Counted from the first letter of the stretch, positions 7,427 through 17,038 are shown. The stretch: DNA of 64,000 nt from Marinobacter sp. es.048 (GCF_900188435.1 NZ_FYFA01000002.1:248001-312000); one strand, 5' to 3'. Made by a program: numbers and translations. Notes: generated from the sequence alone by a model not told the origin.

Positions 7427-10400
7427 TCAGGCACCACTCAACCACACATCATTGCGCTGTGAAATCAACAAATGCACAAATACTGCCTCAGTTTTTTCCT
7501 CAACTTCTTCAGGATTAAAGCTCTCAGGCAAGCCAGTTTCCTCATCCCACAAGAAATTTTTGATTTTCACCTTAATCTCATCTCGCGTGCTCTGCTTGGC
7601 GGAAAAGTTCTGCACTCGATCCAGCTCGTGCCTTATCGTCTGATACAGACCTTCGGACACTTTCTTAATGCGATCAATTTCCTTCCTGGAGAGATCTGGC
7701 TTCAATAGCAAATCAAAAAGCGCCAGGGACTCTTCCGATAGGCCCTCTTTCACTGCCCGCTGATCTTCCTCGCTTAGCTCATCAACCAGCTTAATCAAAG
7801 CTTCGAAAGTCGCTTCAATAGTTACCTGGTCTTTCTCATTGTTATATGCATCAACGATTTCTTCGTAGTGCTTCTGAAAATCTGTCCGGGTCGGATTTTG
7901 CATTAGCATTTTCAGTAGCTTTTTCTCAATGACCTCTTTGAGGCTCTGCACGGTTGTATTCTTGGCGGGCGCACGTTCAAATTCTTTCCTCAGCCGATCA
8001 AAGTCGACCTTGCTGATATCGTAAAGCTTGCTTGGGCCTTGGACGCCACTTTTTGGCTCAATACTCTCTTCAATTGCGACGTGAAGGTTGCGGATGATGT
8101 CGGAAATATCAGCCTTCTCAACATCTTCTTGCAAGCTTTTGTAGATAATATTGATTGCATCATAGGCGGAGCGATAGTTATTTATAGCCTTAATCGTCAA
8201 ACAGGCCTTGAACTTTTTGAACACCTCACGGCATATAATTTCAAAACGCTTGCGGGTTTCATCGTTTTGGTTAATGACTTCTTTTGCATCAATGATGACT
8301 TTGTTGCGCTCAAAGCCTGTTTTCTCGAGAACGTCTTCCAGTCTGAATTCTTTTGCGGCAAGAAACGCTCTTACCGTCTCTATAGTTTCTTCGAGATCCG
8401 CAAGCAATTCCTCTTCTGGTTTTACCGGATCAAACTCTGGTGGCAGCTGTTCATCTCCACCTTCACAGCCAGAATATCCAGCAAAGGTCGCAAGCGCTTT
8501 GCGTAAGTTCTTCAAGATACCGCAATAATCTACGATAAGGCCGTTATTCTTACCCTCAGCGACACGGTTAGCGCGGGCTATCGCCTGCATCAAGGTGTGC
8601 GCCTTTAGCGGCTTATCAAGGTAGAGCGTCGACATTGTTGGCACGTCAAAGCCTGTAAGCCACATGGCGCATACTATGGCTACTCGGAAAGGATGGTCCT
8701 CCTTCTTAAAAGCGCTCTCCATATCCAGGCGTTTGCCATCGGCAGTTTCAAAGCCTTCCTTAATAAGCCTTCGGTGTGGGGTGATATCAAAACCCCACTT
8801 GCGGAATTTATCGACCTCGCCCTGCTCTTCACTGACCACCACAGCCATGATGGTTCCACGCATCCAAGCAAGTTTCCGCTCCATCTCCATGACAGCTTGC
8901 TCATCAGACAGTTTCAGCAGAGCTTTCTCAGCCTCAGCGATCTTTTCCTGCCACTTCTCATGAATAATATGCTGCATGCGAACACAAGTGATCTTGTCGA
9001 TACAGACCATCATCGCCTTGCCGTTTTGGCCGCCGACACTGTAGTGATCGACGAAGTCTTCGGCGATCTGTTCCAAACGGCTTTGCGCCGTGATGATGTG
9101 GTAGTCGCGTTTTAGCTCACGCTCCAAACGCTCGGTGACGTCCTGGTCTTCAATCTCGATCTCTTCGAGCTTGGCTGCGATCTTTTCGTTGAGATCGTTG
9201 GTCGCAAGGCCAAGCTTTTCCCCCCTGGCATCGTAGTAAAGAGGTACGGTTGCGCGATCTTCCACAGCCCGCTGGAAGTCATAGGTCGAGACGTATTCCC
9301 CAAATACCCGCCGAGTGATTTCATCATCTTTAAAGAGCGGCGTTCCAGTGAAGCCGATATAGCTGGCATTGGGCAATGCGTTGCGCAAATTCAATGATAA
9401 GCGCCCATATTGGGTACGGTGCGCTTCGTCGGTGATCACGATAACATCGTCGCGATCCGAATACGGCTCACTGGGATCAACATCTTTATTGAATTTCTGC
9501 ACCAGCGTGAAGACATAGGCTTTGTGCTGGTGAAGCAATTCCTTTAAATGCTGGCCTGAGCCTGCTCGGCAAGGGTCTTGATCATTATCGACAAGCCCAC
9601 ACCCTGCGAAGGTGTTATAAATCTGACCGTCCAGATCCTCACGATCGGTGCAAATCAGGAAGGTAAAGTTTCCGCCAAGCTTGCGATGTATTTTACGAGC
9701 GAAAAATACGATGGAATAGGACTTACCAGAGCCTTGCGTATGCCAGAACACGCCGAGCTTGCCTTGCCGCTCTTCTCGATTCTTCACGGCTTCGATGGCA
9801 CGGTTCACGCCTAAGAACTGGTGGTTACGGGCTAGGATTTTAATCAGCTTGCCTTCGCTCTCATCAAATAGCGTGTAGTTTTCAAAGAGATCGAGAAAAT
9901 CGCGCTTATTGCAGATACCTTTGAGTAAGGTCTCCATATCCACAACGCCTGGATCATCTTCCGCCAAACGCTTCCAGTCATTGAAATGCGCAAACTTACT
10001 GGAAACCGAACCAATCTTGGCATCCACACCGTTACCCAGAATCACAAAGGCATTGTGATGGAAGAGATGGGGAATAGTATCTTTATAATCAGAAAAATTT
10101 TGCTCATAAGCATGACGAATGTCTTTGTGAATGGTCTTGCACTCAATGAATAGCAAAGGAAGGCCATTTACAAAACCAACAATGTCGGCGCGGCGGCGGT
10201 AAATATCACCGCGAACCCATAGCTCACGAACACAAAGGAAGTGATTGTTCTCAGGGTTGTCAAAATCAAAGACTTTCAGACGCCTTTTCTCAAGCTCACC
10301 TTTGGCATTGCGGAACTGAACCTGAACGCCGCTTTTGATCAACTCATACTGTTCAAAGTTGATTTGCAGCGCGTTCTCGGTCACGGGGGCTTCGGTGATT

Positions 10401-10630
10401 TGGCGCAACGCATCTTGATAGGCGGTATCGGGCAAGCCTGGATTGAGATTCACGAGCGCCTCGCCGAGATACCTGGTTAGGATAACTTCTTTGTCAGACT
10501 CCCTGCCAAGCGTACCTTCTTTGCCGAAGGTTTCACTGTTATAGGCAAAGATGCTTTTCCAGCCTAACTGGTCTTCCAAATAGTAGGCTGTGGTTGCCTG
10601 AACCAGCGTATCTTCATTGAGCGGTGCCAT
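7427..10630 (-). CDS. hsdR: Type I restriction enzyme, R (motor/nuclease) subunit
   Basis: 1067 aa HsdR subunit, which with HsdM and HsdS translocates DNA and cleaves it at a distance from the recognition site. The N-terminal nuclease domain shows RRADIVGFVNG...LLFIECKT (Asp and the E-C-K of a PD-ExK site, residues 149-165). The SF2 motor shows Walker A HTQGSGKS (about 297-304), DEAH at 401-404 (VITDEAHRTQYG), FTGTP, and ARANRVAEGKNNG (motif VI). The long C-terminal helical region is present. The ATG overlaps the hsdS stop by one base, so hsdM-S-R was one operon. The protein looks intact although its methylase partner is truncated. Confidence 0.95.
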   Translation of the reverse strand: MAPLNEDTLVQATTAYYLEDQLGWKSIFAYNSETFGKEGTLGRESDKEVILTRYLGEALVNLNPGLPDTAYQDALRQITEAPVTENALQINFEQYELIKSGVQVQFRNAKGELEKRRLKVFDFDNPENNHFLCVRELWVRGDIYRRRADIVGFVNGLPLLFIECKTIHKDIRHAYEQNFSDYKDTIPHLFHHNAFVILGNGVDAKIGSVSSKFAHFNDWKRLAEDDPGVVDMETLLKGICNKRDFLDLFENYTLFDESEGKLIKILARNHQFLGVNRAIEAVKNREERQGKLGVFWHTQGSGKSYSIVFFARKIHRKLGGNFTFLICTDREDLDGQIYNTFAGCGLVDNDQDPCRAGSGQHLKELLHQHKAYVFTLVQKFNKDVDPSEPYSDRDDVIVITDEAHRTQYGRLSLNLRNALPNASYIGFTGTPLFKDDEITRRVFGEYVSTYDFQRAVEDRATVPLYYDARGEKLGLATNDLNEKIAAKLEEIEIEDQDVTERLERELKRDYHIITAQSRLEQIAEDFVDHYSVGGQNGKAMMVCIDKITCVRMQHIIHEKWQEKIAEAEKALLKLSDEQAVMEMERKLAWMRGTIMAVVVSEEQGEVDKFRKWGFDITPHRRLIKEGFETADGKRLDMESAFKKEDHPFRVAIVCAMWLTGFDVPTMSTLYLDKPLKAHTLMQAIARANRVAEGKNNGLIVDYCGILKNLRKALATFAGYSGCEGGDEQLPPEFDPVKPEEELLADLEETIETVRAFLAAKEFRLEDVLEKTGFERNKVIIDAKEVINQNDETRKRFEIICREVFKKFKACLTIKAINNYRSAYDAINIIYKSLQEDVEKADISDIIRNLHVAIEESIEPKSGVQGPSKLYDISKVDFDRLRKEFERAPAKNTTVQSLKEVIEKKLLKMLMQNPTRTDFQKHYEEIVDAYNNEKDQVTIEATFEALIKLVDELSEEDQRAVKEGLSEESLALFDLLLKPDLSRKEIDRIKKVSEGLYQTIRHELDRVQNFSAKQSTRDEIKVKIKNFLWDEETGLPESFNPEEVEEKTEAVFVHLLISQRNDVWLSGA

Positions 10631-11760
10631 CAGACCGCGACCTCTCCATTCATGAGTTTGGGAAGCAGAATGTCGCGCGCCTGAGTCAGCTTCGAATTCA
10701 TTTTGATAAGCGTCTCCATCTGAAGGAATTGCTGGGTTACAAGATCATGAAAACTATCCAGCAAGCTTTCTGGGGGAAGAAGCACTTCCATGCTAGAAAA
10801 CTTCGATTTGTTAACATTTGGCATTGTCGCTCCCCCGCCAATAGCCAACAATTTTTCCCTAAATCCTTTAAGGGTCAGATAAGAATAAAATATGTAAATT
10901 TTGCTTTTTGGAATAACCGCGTTTATTTGTTGGTTCGTCTGACAGCGGCGGGCGTTTAAAGAGACGACTCCTAAACGTGCGCCTATACAAGCCGTTAATA
11001 TCGAGAACTTAGGAAGGTATTTGTTCGCTTGGGTATTGGCTCCTCGCTCAGATAAATATTCTTCAGGCTCAAAGATTATTGAAGAACTGTGTATATCTGG
11101 AGTTTTTATAAAGGGGATATCTCCACCGAAGTTTTCTTTTACTTTAGTAGAAGGTGTTTTTCCTGTAACCACCTCGCCTAAATCACTAACACGGCCTTTG
11201 CTCCACCCCTTCGGCACGCCTTCAACAATTTTGATATGCTCATGGCCGGGAAAGCGGAAGCGCACAAACCATTCTTTGTAAAGCTGCCGCGCTGATTCCT
11301 CCAGCAACTCGATCCGGCGCTTGTTGTTTTCGATGAGATCATCGTATTTTGAAAGAACATCCACAATGCGCTCCTGCATACCCCTATCAGGTGCGCGTAC
11401 CTTTAACGAATGCAGCACATTTCTATCGAGTCCAGGAACTGCAGCCTTATCGCTTTTGTATGACCTGAGTGTCTTTTTGAGAAAATAAGCCGAAAATCTA
11501 GGGTCTGTATTCTTAAAATCAATAACATATAGAGCTGTATTTAAGGGCCAATAATCCCGTTCAATGAAGTAAACTCCACCCAACGTTCCATATCGACCAG
11601 TTATGACACCTGGCGGCTCAGCTTTAGCTTCATTGTGATAGCCTGTAACTCCAGAAGAAGATACTACAGGCACATCACCCTCAATTCTTTTAGCATTAGG
11701 CAAGTCATGCCCACGCTTCAGAGTCATCAAATCCCCTAACGTGCAGTCTTGCCAACTCAT
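10630..11760 (-). CDS. hsdS: Type I restriction enzyme, S (specificity) subunit
   Basis: 376 aa HsdS, the DNA-recognition subunit. It has the expected two-target-domain layout: a first recognition domain to about residue 125, a coiled conserved region (YDDLIENNKRRIELLEESARQLYKEW, residues 140-165), a second recognition domain opening at GWSKGRVSDLGEVVTGKTPST, and a second conserved helix at the C-terminus (METLIKMNSKLTQARDILLPKLMNGEV). The start codon overlaps the stop of the hsdM remnant as ATGA. The length is within the usual range, if on the short side. Without HsdM in this window it cannot form the methylase. Confidence 0.94.
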   Translation of the reverse strand: MSWQDCTLGDLMTLKRGHDLPNAKRIEGDVPVVSSSGVTGYHNEAKAEPPGVITGRYGTLGGVYFIERDYWPLNTALYVIDFKNTDPRFSAYFLKKTLRSYKSDKAAVPGLDRNVLHSLKVRAPDRGMQERIVDVLSKYDDLIENNKRRIELLEESARQLYKEWFVRFRFPGHEHIKIVEGVPKGWSKGRVSDLGEVVTGKTPSTKVKENFGGDIPFIKTPDIHSSSIIFEPEEYLSERGANTQANKYLPKFSILTACIGARLGVVSLNARRCQTNQQINAVIPKSKIYIFYSYLTLKGFREKLLAIGGGATMPNVNKSKFSSMEVLLPPESLLDSFHDLVTQQFLQMETLIKMNSKLTQARDILLPKLMNGEVAV

Positions 11761-12180
11761 ATGCCCAACTCCTCAAAATTCTTTTGGATTTGGGCGGCTA
11801 TTGTTGATGCTTCTTCATTTAATCCTTTCAATTCAATATGAATATCGCGAAGCGTTTCTTCAAAATCGAAGTCTTCGTCCTCGATCTCCGGTGCAACGCC
11901 AACATAGCGCCCTGGCGTGAGGCTCCAGTCGTTGGTTTTGATCTCTTCGAGATCCACCAGTTTGACCAATCCTTCTACATCAGCAAGCTCCGCATCAGGA
12001 AAACGCTCTTGTAGCCAATGCGCTTGTTTAAAGAAATAACGGATCAGCTTTAACTGCTCGACAGCATCTTTGCGCTGCTCATCCAGCGTCTTAATAGGTC
12101 TGTTCAAACCTTTTTCGCCGCTTTCCTTGGCTTGTTTCTCAACAAACTTATAGAGCTGGTCTACCTGCTGCGTATTCCGG
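11757..12180 (-). pseudogene. hsdM: hsdM remnant: C-terminal fragment only, cut by the IS21 end
   Basis: About 140 codons of HsdM C-terminus: a helical stretch (LKLIRYFFKQAHWLQERFPDAE) and LTPGRYVGVAPEIEDEDFDF, typical of the last part of type I methylase subunits, followed by a coiled end. The S-adenosylmethionine domain and NPPF motif are absent. The open frame begins inside the IS21 end sequence (its first codons come from the repeat), so no native start remains. The missing N-terminal part is not found on the far side of the IS, so this is a deletion or rearrangement rather than a simple insertion. Confidence 0.85.
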
Positions 12181-12271
12181 CGAACGTGAACGCCCATTCC
12201 GGCTGAACGTGAACACCTTTTTTCTTAACGCATCACCCACCGGAGTTTGTACCCCGGGTGTTCACGTTCAG
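12174..12271. repeat. Left end repeats of the IS21 element
   Basis: Two tandem copies of an approximately 22-base unit (ATTCCGG plus GAACGTGAAC) at 12174-12217. CTGAACGTGAACACC at 12203-12217 has a perfect 15-base inverted partner, GGTGTTCACGTTCAG, at 12257-12271, which overlaps the istB stop codon. Confidence 0.75.
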
Positions 12272-13008
12272 TCAATTTCCTGAAGTCGCTTTCTCATCGA
12301 TTCCCCTTTCAGAGCCCAGCGGTGAGCGTTGTGCATCAGCCGATCCAGAATGGCGTCCGCCAGAGTGTTATCGCCGATGGCGGCGTACCACTGATCGGTG
12401 GGTAGCTGGCTGATGATCATGGTCGAGTGAGTGCCGTGACGGTCATCCATGATCTCCATCAGGTCGTTCCGGTGTGCAGGTTTCAGAGCTTCCAGCCCCC
12501 AGTCGTCCAGGATCAGCAGCTTTACTTTGGCTAGTTGGCTGAGGTTTTTCTGGTAGGTGCCATCGGCCTTGGCCTGGGTCAGTTCCAGCAGTAATCGGGA
12601 GATCCGGTAATACCGGGCACTGAAGCCGTTCAGACAGGCTTGGTGCCCCACTGCACAGCCCAGGTAAGTTTTGCCACTGCCACAGGGGCCGGTGATCAGC
12701 AGGTTCTGGCCACGTTCCAGCCAGTCTGTCTGAACCAACTGGGCCACCTGCGCTTTCTTGAGGTTGCGCGGGTGCTGGTAGTCGATGTCCTGGACCGAGG
12801 CCCGGAGTTTGAAGCGGGCCTGGCGAACCAGGCGATCCTGTTTCCGGTGTTCCCGGGTCTGGAACTCTCTTTCGAGTAATAATTCCAGGCGTTCGGTGAA
12901 CGACAGCTCGTCATAGGTGCCCGGCTGGTTTTGTTGATGTTCAAGGGCGGCGGCCATGCCGCCCAGCTTCAGGTCTCTCAGTCGCGTCAGGGTCTGGATG
13001 GTGCTCAT
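12268..13008 (-). CDS. istB: IS21-family helper ATPase IstB
   Basis: 246 aa AAA+ ATPase that regulates target choice and activates the IstA transposase. Visible motifs are GPCGSGKTYLGCAVG (Walker A, residues about 107-114), KLLILDDWGLE (Walker B) and an N-terminal helical region (TRLRDLKLGGMAAALEHQ) characteristic of IstB. Full length for the family. It starts 9 bases after the istA stop, and its own stop lies within an end repeat. It appears intact. Confidence 0.95.
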   Translation of the reverse strand: MSTIQTLTRLRDLKLGGMAAALEHQQNQPGTYDELSFTERLELLLEREFQTREHRKQDRLVRQARFKLRASVQDIDYQHPRNLKKAQVAQLVQTDWLERGQNLLITGPCGSGKTYLGCAVGHQACLNGFSARYYRISRLLLELTQAKADGTYQKNLSQLAKVKLLILDDWGLEALKPAHRNDLMEIMDDRHGTHSTMIISQLPTDQWYAAIGDNTLADAILDRLMHNAHRWALKGESMRKRLQEID

Positions 13009-13017
13009 AGTGGTGTC

Positions 13018-14559
13018 CTAGTGGAAGCTCTTCGGGCCACGGATGTTCTCGTGGTGCTGGGGCAGTTCTGTGTGCAAGGGCAGTTGTTCTGGCAGCTTGT
13101 CGCGGTTGCTCCGGAGAATGGCCTTGATGTGTTTCAGTCGGTCCAGGCCTTCGCGGTTGGCAATACGGCAACTGGCATTCAGGCGCTCACTGGGGTACTC
13201 CTTGCTCAGGTTGAGCAACCCGAGACAGACCCGGTAAGCCTGTTCCGGATGCTCCCGCTCCTCCAGCCGATCACGGACCCAGACGAGGGTGTCTGGCCCG
13301 ATGTCCCGGGCCCAGTTCTTAAGCCGTCCGGGCGACCACTGTTGTTGTTTTTGATGGCGGGTGGGCATGTGTCCTGATTCGGTAGTGATGCCGTACTGAT
13401 GGCTGCGTGGGTGGCTGGCGATCTGTCGCTGCCGGAAGTAGATCTGTACCAGTCGCTCACTGGCGTGGATGTCCACTTGCTCTCCAACGTACTGGTGCGG
13501 CACCGAGTAGTGATGCTGACTAAACTCAATGTGGTAATCGATGTTGACCCGGCAACGCCGGATCTCGATGTACTCATAGGGGTGCTTGGGTAGTGCCCTC
13601 AGGGCTGGCTGGTCGAGCGTCTTGAAGGCCTCCTGCCGGTTGCCCGGCAGCCGCCGGAACGGCCGGCTGTTCAGGTCTTCCAGCAGGGACCGGATGCACT
13701 GATTCAGGTCGGCCAGGGTGAAGAAGGTGTGGTGGCGCAACCGGGCCAGGATCCAGCGTTCAACGATCTGCACCCCCACCTCCGCTTTGGATTTATCCTT
13801 GGGCTTGTAGGGCCGTGCTGGTAGCACCGCGACCTGATAGTGCGCCGCCAGTTGCTGGTAACTGGGGTTCAGGTCCGGATCGTACCGACAGGCTTTGCTG
13901 ACACCGCTGCTCAGATTGTCCGGCACTACCATTTCCGGAACACCGCCGAAGTACTCGAAGGTGCGCACGTGACTCAGCAGCCAGTCCTGCAACCCCTGGC
14001 TCCAGGTGGCTTCGGCGTAGGTGTAATTGGAGGCACCCAGAACGGCAACAAACACCTGAGCCGTGCGGATTTCACCGGTTTGCGGATTAATGATCGGTAC
14101 GGTGGGACCACAGTAATCAATGAAGCACTTTTCACCGGCCTTGTGGATCTGGCGCATGGAGCGCTTTTGCTGCTTTTGCCAGTGCCGGAAGCGGTCACAG
14201 TATTGAGAGTAGCTGTAACACCGGTTGGGATACTGTGCGGTGTATTCCTCCCACAGCAACTGCTTGGTCACGCCTTTGCGTTTGAGTTCCTGATGGACGG
14301 TCGCCCAGTCCGGTACCTGATAGCGGGCGGACGAGGTGGGATCGGAGCCGGGATAGAACATGGCTGCCAGGCGGCCATCGTCCAGGTCCTCTGGCAATGG
14401 CCAGGTGATCTCCAGGGTATCGGCCCGGGCTAAGAGTTTCTGGATGGCTCCGACACTGGTCTTGGTGCTGGCGCTGATCTGCCGGATCGAGAGTCCGGCT
14501 TCCAGCCTCAGGCGAAGCAATTCTCTGATTTTGCGCATTGGAATTCTCTTTGCTGCCAT
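13018..14559 (-). CDS. istA: IS21-family transposase IstA
   Basis: 513 aa DDE transposase. The N-terminal helix-turn-helix (RKIRELLRLRLEAGLSIRQI) is followed by the catalytic core: CFIDYCGPTVPI (first Asp), MVVPDNLSSGVSKA (second Asp) and DKSKAEVGVQIVERWI (Glu), then a C-terminal beta-rich domain (HHYSVPHQYVGEQVDI). I start at ATG 14559 (MAAKRIPMRKI). The open frame upstream to 14718 is made of the end repeats and gives a meaningless leader. No frameshift or stop is seen, so the element may be active. Confidence 0.94.
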   Translation of the reverse strand: MAAKRIPMRKIRELLRLRLEAGLSIRQISASTKTSVGAIQKLLARADTLEITWPLPEDLDDGRLAAMFYPGSDPTSSARYQVPDWATVHQELKRKGVTKQLLWEEYTAQYPNRCYSYSQYCDRFRHWQKQQKRSMRQIHKAGEKCFIDYCGPTVPIINPQTGEIRTAQVFVAVLGASNYTYAEATWSQGLQDWLLSHVRTFEYFGGVPEMVVPDNLSSGVSKACRYDPDLNPSYQQLAAHYQVAVLPARPYKPKDKSKAEVGVQIVERWILARLRHHTFFTLADLNQCIRSLLEDLNSRPFRRLPGNRQEAFKTLDQPALRALPKHPYEYIEIRRCRVNIDYHIEFSQHHYSVPHQYVGEQVDIHASERLVQIYFRQRQIASHPRSHQYGITTESGHMPTRHQKQQQWSPGRLKNWARDIGPDTLVWVRDRLEEREHPEQAYRVCLGLLNLSKEYPSERLNASCRIANREGLDRLKHIKAILRSNRDKLPEQLPLHTELPQHHENIRGPKSFH

Positions 14560-14632
14560 GACCCTGGTCCCCAAAAAAAGGAACCAGAGTAGCAAACGGT
14601 TGAATAAACAATGCGTTAAGAAGGATTCTGGT

Positions 14633-14801
14633 TGAACGTGAACACCAATTCCGGGAACGTGAACGCCGATTCCGGCATGGTGAACACTGATTCCGGAAAA
14701 CCACCGGAAAGTGTTCATCTTCGACCGGAATGACTGTTCACGTTAAACCAGAATAGGTGTTCACGTTCGTCCGGAATGGATGTTCACGATGGGCCGGAAT
14801 A
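14633..14801. repeat. Head-to-head array of seven IS21 end repeats
   Basis: Three direct units (14633-14654, 14655-14675, 14676-14696; core GAACGTGAACACC plus ATTCCGG) are followed, after an inversion centred near 14700, by four units in opposite orientation (14704-14724, 14725-14747, 14748-14771, 14772-14794) and a final CCGGAAT. Ordinary IS21 ends carry direct repeats in one orientation only, so this double-facing array is unusual. It lies just upstream of istA and may include its promoter. Confidence 0.8.
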
Positions 14802-15867
14802 TGCACGAAGACGGGCTTTCACAGGATCACCTATATTCTTGGGCGACCGCTGGCTGTACGACCGTATCGAAATTGACGAACAAACCATCGATTGTGAGCA
14901 ATCTACAGTTGGCCTCGAACTTGAATTTGGAGAAAGACTTCCTGCGTTGCGATTACCGCGATTGACTCTACTGTCCGCTATCGACAAGGCCACTGACTGC
15001 ATACTGGGTTTTCAGTTGGCGTTAACTCCTGATCCGCAGCAAGACGATTTACTTGCTCTACTAAAGCAATGTATGAGCCGCTTTCCCGAACGCAAAATAA
15101 CGACATCGGGGCTTGAGCTTCCTGCTGGCGCAGGTTTTCCTGGTTCAGATTCAAGCTTGCCGCTGCCATTACCTCGGGAGATAGCATTTGATAATGCATG
15201 GATCCATCAGGCTTACAGTGTTGAATCGTTTATCACTAAAGAACTCGGGGCAACGGTCAGCTTTGGTCGGCCGCAAAGTCCCACTGTCCGAAATTCTATT
15301 GAAATCAGCTTCAATAGAATAAATCAGCATCTCAGTCATCGGATTGCGTCAACTACTGGCTCTCATGTGACGGATCCCAAGCGAGAGTCTGCCCAGAATC
15401 GCAAAGGGGTCCCGATGATGCCGCTCTCATCCTTCGAAGAGGCCCTCTATATCACACTTGCGGAGGCCAATAATCGGCCCCGAGCCCATCTTGGTAGTGC
15501 CACTCCACTTGAAGCACTACGCCACCAATCGGAGCAGGTGTACATCACAGACGTGGATGACGATCGGCGATCTGAGTGGAACCCGTTTCTCGAAACACGG
15601 GAGGTACGTGTTCATGATCTCTCCGCGCCTAAGCGCAGGCCATACATAAACTTTGAATATCTGAGGTACAAGGGCCCCGGTTTGCTTACTGTCACCGGTT
15701 GGCGACCGTCGGTGCAGGTTAGATTCGATCGCCGCGACATACGCCAGCTAGAAGCGTTTAGTCTCGACGGGCAGAGTCTGGGAACCCTTCATTGTCCGAG
15801 TACTTGGAAGAGCCACTCGCATGGTCTTTCTGACCTGCCCCCAATCACTAAACCAATCACTGCTTAG
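14802..15867 (+). pseudogene. 5'-truncated Mu/TnsB/TniA-type DDE transposase
   Basis: About 355 codons of the catalytic and C-terminal parts of a retroviral-integrase-superfamily transposase. Catalytic-core signatures are RIEIDEQTIDCE and LSAIDKATDCILGF (first Asp region), PREIAFDNAWIHQAY (second Asp) and SPTVRNSIEISFNRIN (Glu). A Mu-transposase-like C-terminal beta-barrel follows (LRYKGPGLLTVTGWRPSVQVRFDRRD). The DNA-binding N-terminus is gone: the frame opens inside the IS21 end, which evidently replaced the 5' part. No accessory ATPase (TnsC/TniB) follows. It probably belongs to the same dead transposon as the repeats at 17137-17267. Confidence 0.75.
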
Positions 15868-15896
15868 TAATGTCGGTTACTGACCCTGACCCCGAA

Positions 15897-16748
15897 TTAG
15901 GTCCACCCAGAGTTGGAAAAATCCGGCTCCAGTTGCTTCTGTTTTCTTCGTGAAACCGCATGTTTTCTGGCGTAGTCCGAGGGCGTGCACCACTCCAATG
16001 CGGAATGGGGTCTGACTTGGTTATAGAAAGTCCTCCATGCTTCGATTTTCTCCATGGCGTCGGCCAGTGACAAGAACCAATTTTCATTCAGACATTCCTG
16101 CCGGAGTCGTCCATTGAACGATTCTACCGTTGCGTTGTCGGTAGGCTTCCCGGGCCGTGAGAAGTCGATTTCAATGTTTCGCTCATAGGCCCAGCGATCC
16201 ATGACCTTGCCGGCAAACTCCGAACCGTTGTCGGTCTTTAGCACCTCCGGGTTGCCCCGGAAGCGCGCAATCGCCGTCAGGGCTTCCTGAACATCGTGGC
16301 CCTTCAGGCTCTGCCCAACCACAATGCCGAGGCACTCCCTGGTGAACAGATCAATGATCGTCAGGAGACGCAGACGTCGACCATCAAACAGCGCGTCTGA
16401 GACAAAATCCATGCCCCAGATGTGATTGGGATGGTTGGCCTGCTGTAGCGGCTGTCGGTTCTTGGCGGCCTTGTTACGCTTCGGACGCTTGAGGCGAAGT
16501 GACAACCCCTGGTCCCGATATAACCGGTAAACCCGTTTGTGATTATCACGCCAACCCTCCCGTTGCAGCTGGACGTGCACACGCCGGTAACCGTAGTGAA
16601 GCCGCGTGAGCGTGATCTCACGGATCCTCATCGACAGCGCCGACGAGTCCCTCGCCACCGATTGATAGCGATTAGACGCCCTGGAAAACTGCAAGACCGC
16701 GCACGCTTGGCGTTCGCTGACCCCATATCGCTTTTGTAGGTCAGCCAC
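15897..16748 (-). CDS. IS3-family transposase OrfB (DDE catalytic part)
   Basis: 283 aa integrase-core protein. Motifs: HTH_21-like LTRLHYGYRRVHVQLQREGW, then WGMDFVSDALFDG (first Asp), VLKTDNGSEFAG (second Asp) and DNATVESFNGRLRQECL (Glu), and the terminal YNQVRPHSALEWCTPSDYA typical of IS3 elements. It is normally made as an OrfAB fusion by frameshifting from orfA; the ATG at 16748 may give a separate OrfB. Appears intact. Confidence 0.93.
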   Translation of the reverse strand: MADLQKRYGVSERQACAVLQFSRASNRYQSVARDSSALSMRIREITLTRLHYGYRRVHVQLQREGWRDNHKRVYRLYRDQGLSLRLKRPKRNKAAKNRQPLQQANHPNHIWGMDFVSDALFDGRRLRLLTIIDLFTRECLGIVVGQSLKGHDVQEALTAIARFRGNPEVLKTDNGSEFAGKVMDRWAYERNIEIDFSRPGKPTDNATVESFNGRLRQECLNENWFLSLADAMEKIEAWRTFYNQVRPHSALEWCTPSDYARKHAVSRRKQKQLEPDFSNSGWT

Positions 16749-16771
16749 CAGTTGGCGTTTACGAGGCGGTC

Positions 16772-17038
16772 TCAGAGCTTTTTTGCCACCACGTCCTGAA
16801 GCATGGCCTTGTCCAGGCTTAGGTCCGCTACCAGCTTCTTAAGGCGATGATTCTCCTCCTCCAGCTGCTTGAGTCGCTTCAGCTCGGATGGCCCCAGGCC
16901 GCCATACTTCTTGCGCCAGTTGTAGAACGTGGCATCCGAGACGCCCATTTTCCGACAGACTTCCGGGACCGGCGTACCCAGCTCGGCTTGCTTCAGGGCG
17001 AAGGCAATCTGCTCTTCGGTGTAACGGGATCGCTTCAT
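16772..17038 (-). CDS. IS3-family transposase OrfA (helix-turn-helix)
   Basis: 88 aa DNA-binding protein. It has a transposase-8 helix-turn-helix (RYTEEQIAFALKQAELG, VCRKMGVSDATFYNWRKKYGG) and a leucine-zipper-like coiled coil (LKRLKQLEEENHRLKKLVAD) used for multimerisation. Stop overlaps the region where the ribosome shifts into orfB. Full length for this IS3 subgroup. Confidence 0.93.
   Translation of the reverse strand: MKRSRYTEEQIAFALKQAELGTPVPEVCRKMGVSDATFYNWRKKYGGLGPSELKRLKQLEEENHRLKKLVADLSLDKAMLQDVVAKKL
16778..16784 (-). promoter_or_regulatory. A6G slippery sequence for programmed -1 frameshift OrfA to OrfAB
   Basis: AAAAAAG on the minus strand, just before the orfA stop (16772), is the heptamer typically used by IS3 elements for -1 frameshifting into orfB. 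The position fits; use is inferred. Confidence 0.65.

Larger units (their letters stand above)
12174..14801 (-). mobile_element. IS21-family insertion sequence with nested terminal repeat arrays
   Basis: Contains istA and istB in the usual order, bounded on both sides by many copies of a repeat with core GAACGTGAAC and ATTCCGG. Outer copies on the left (12174-12217) and right (14704-14801) are inverted to each other, as terminal repeats should be. A second, inner inverted pair exists as well (12257-12271 and 14633-14696). The exact ends are therefore uncertain: the element proper could be about 12180-14794 or the inner 12257-14654. Left flank is hsdM; right flank is an unrelated transposase fragment. 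Confidence 0.85.
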
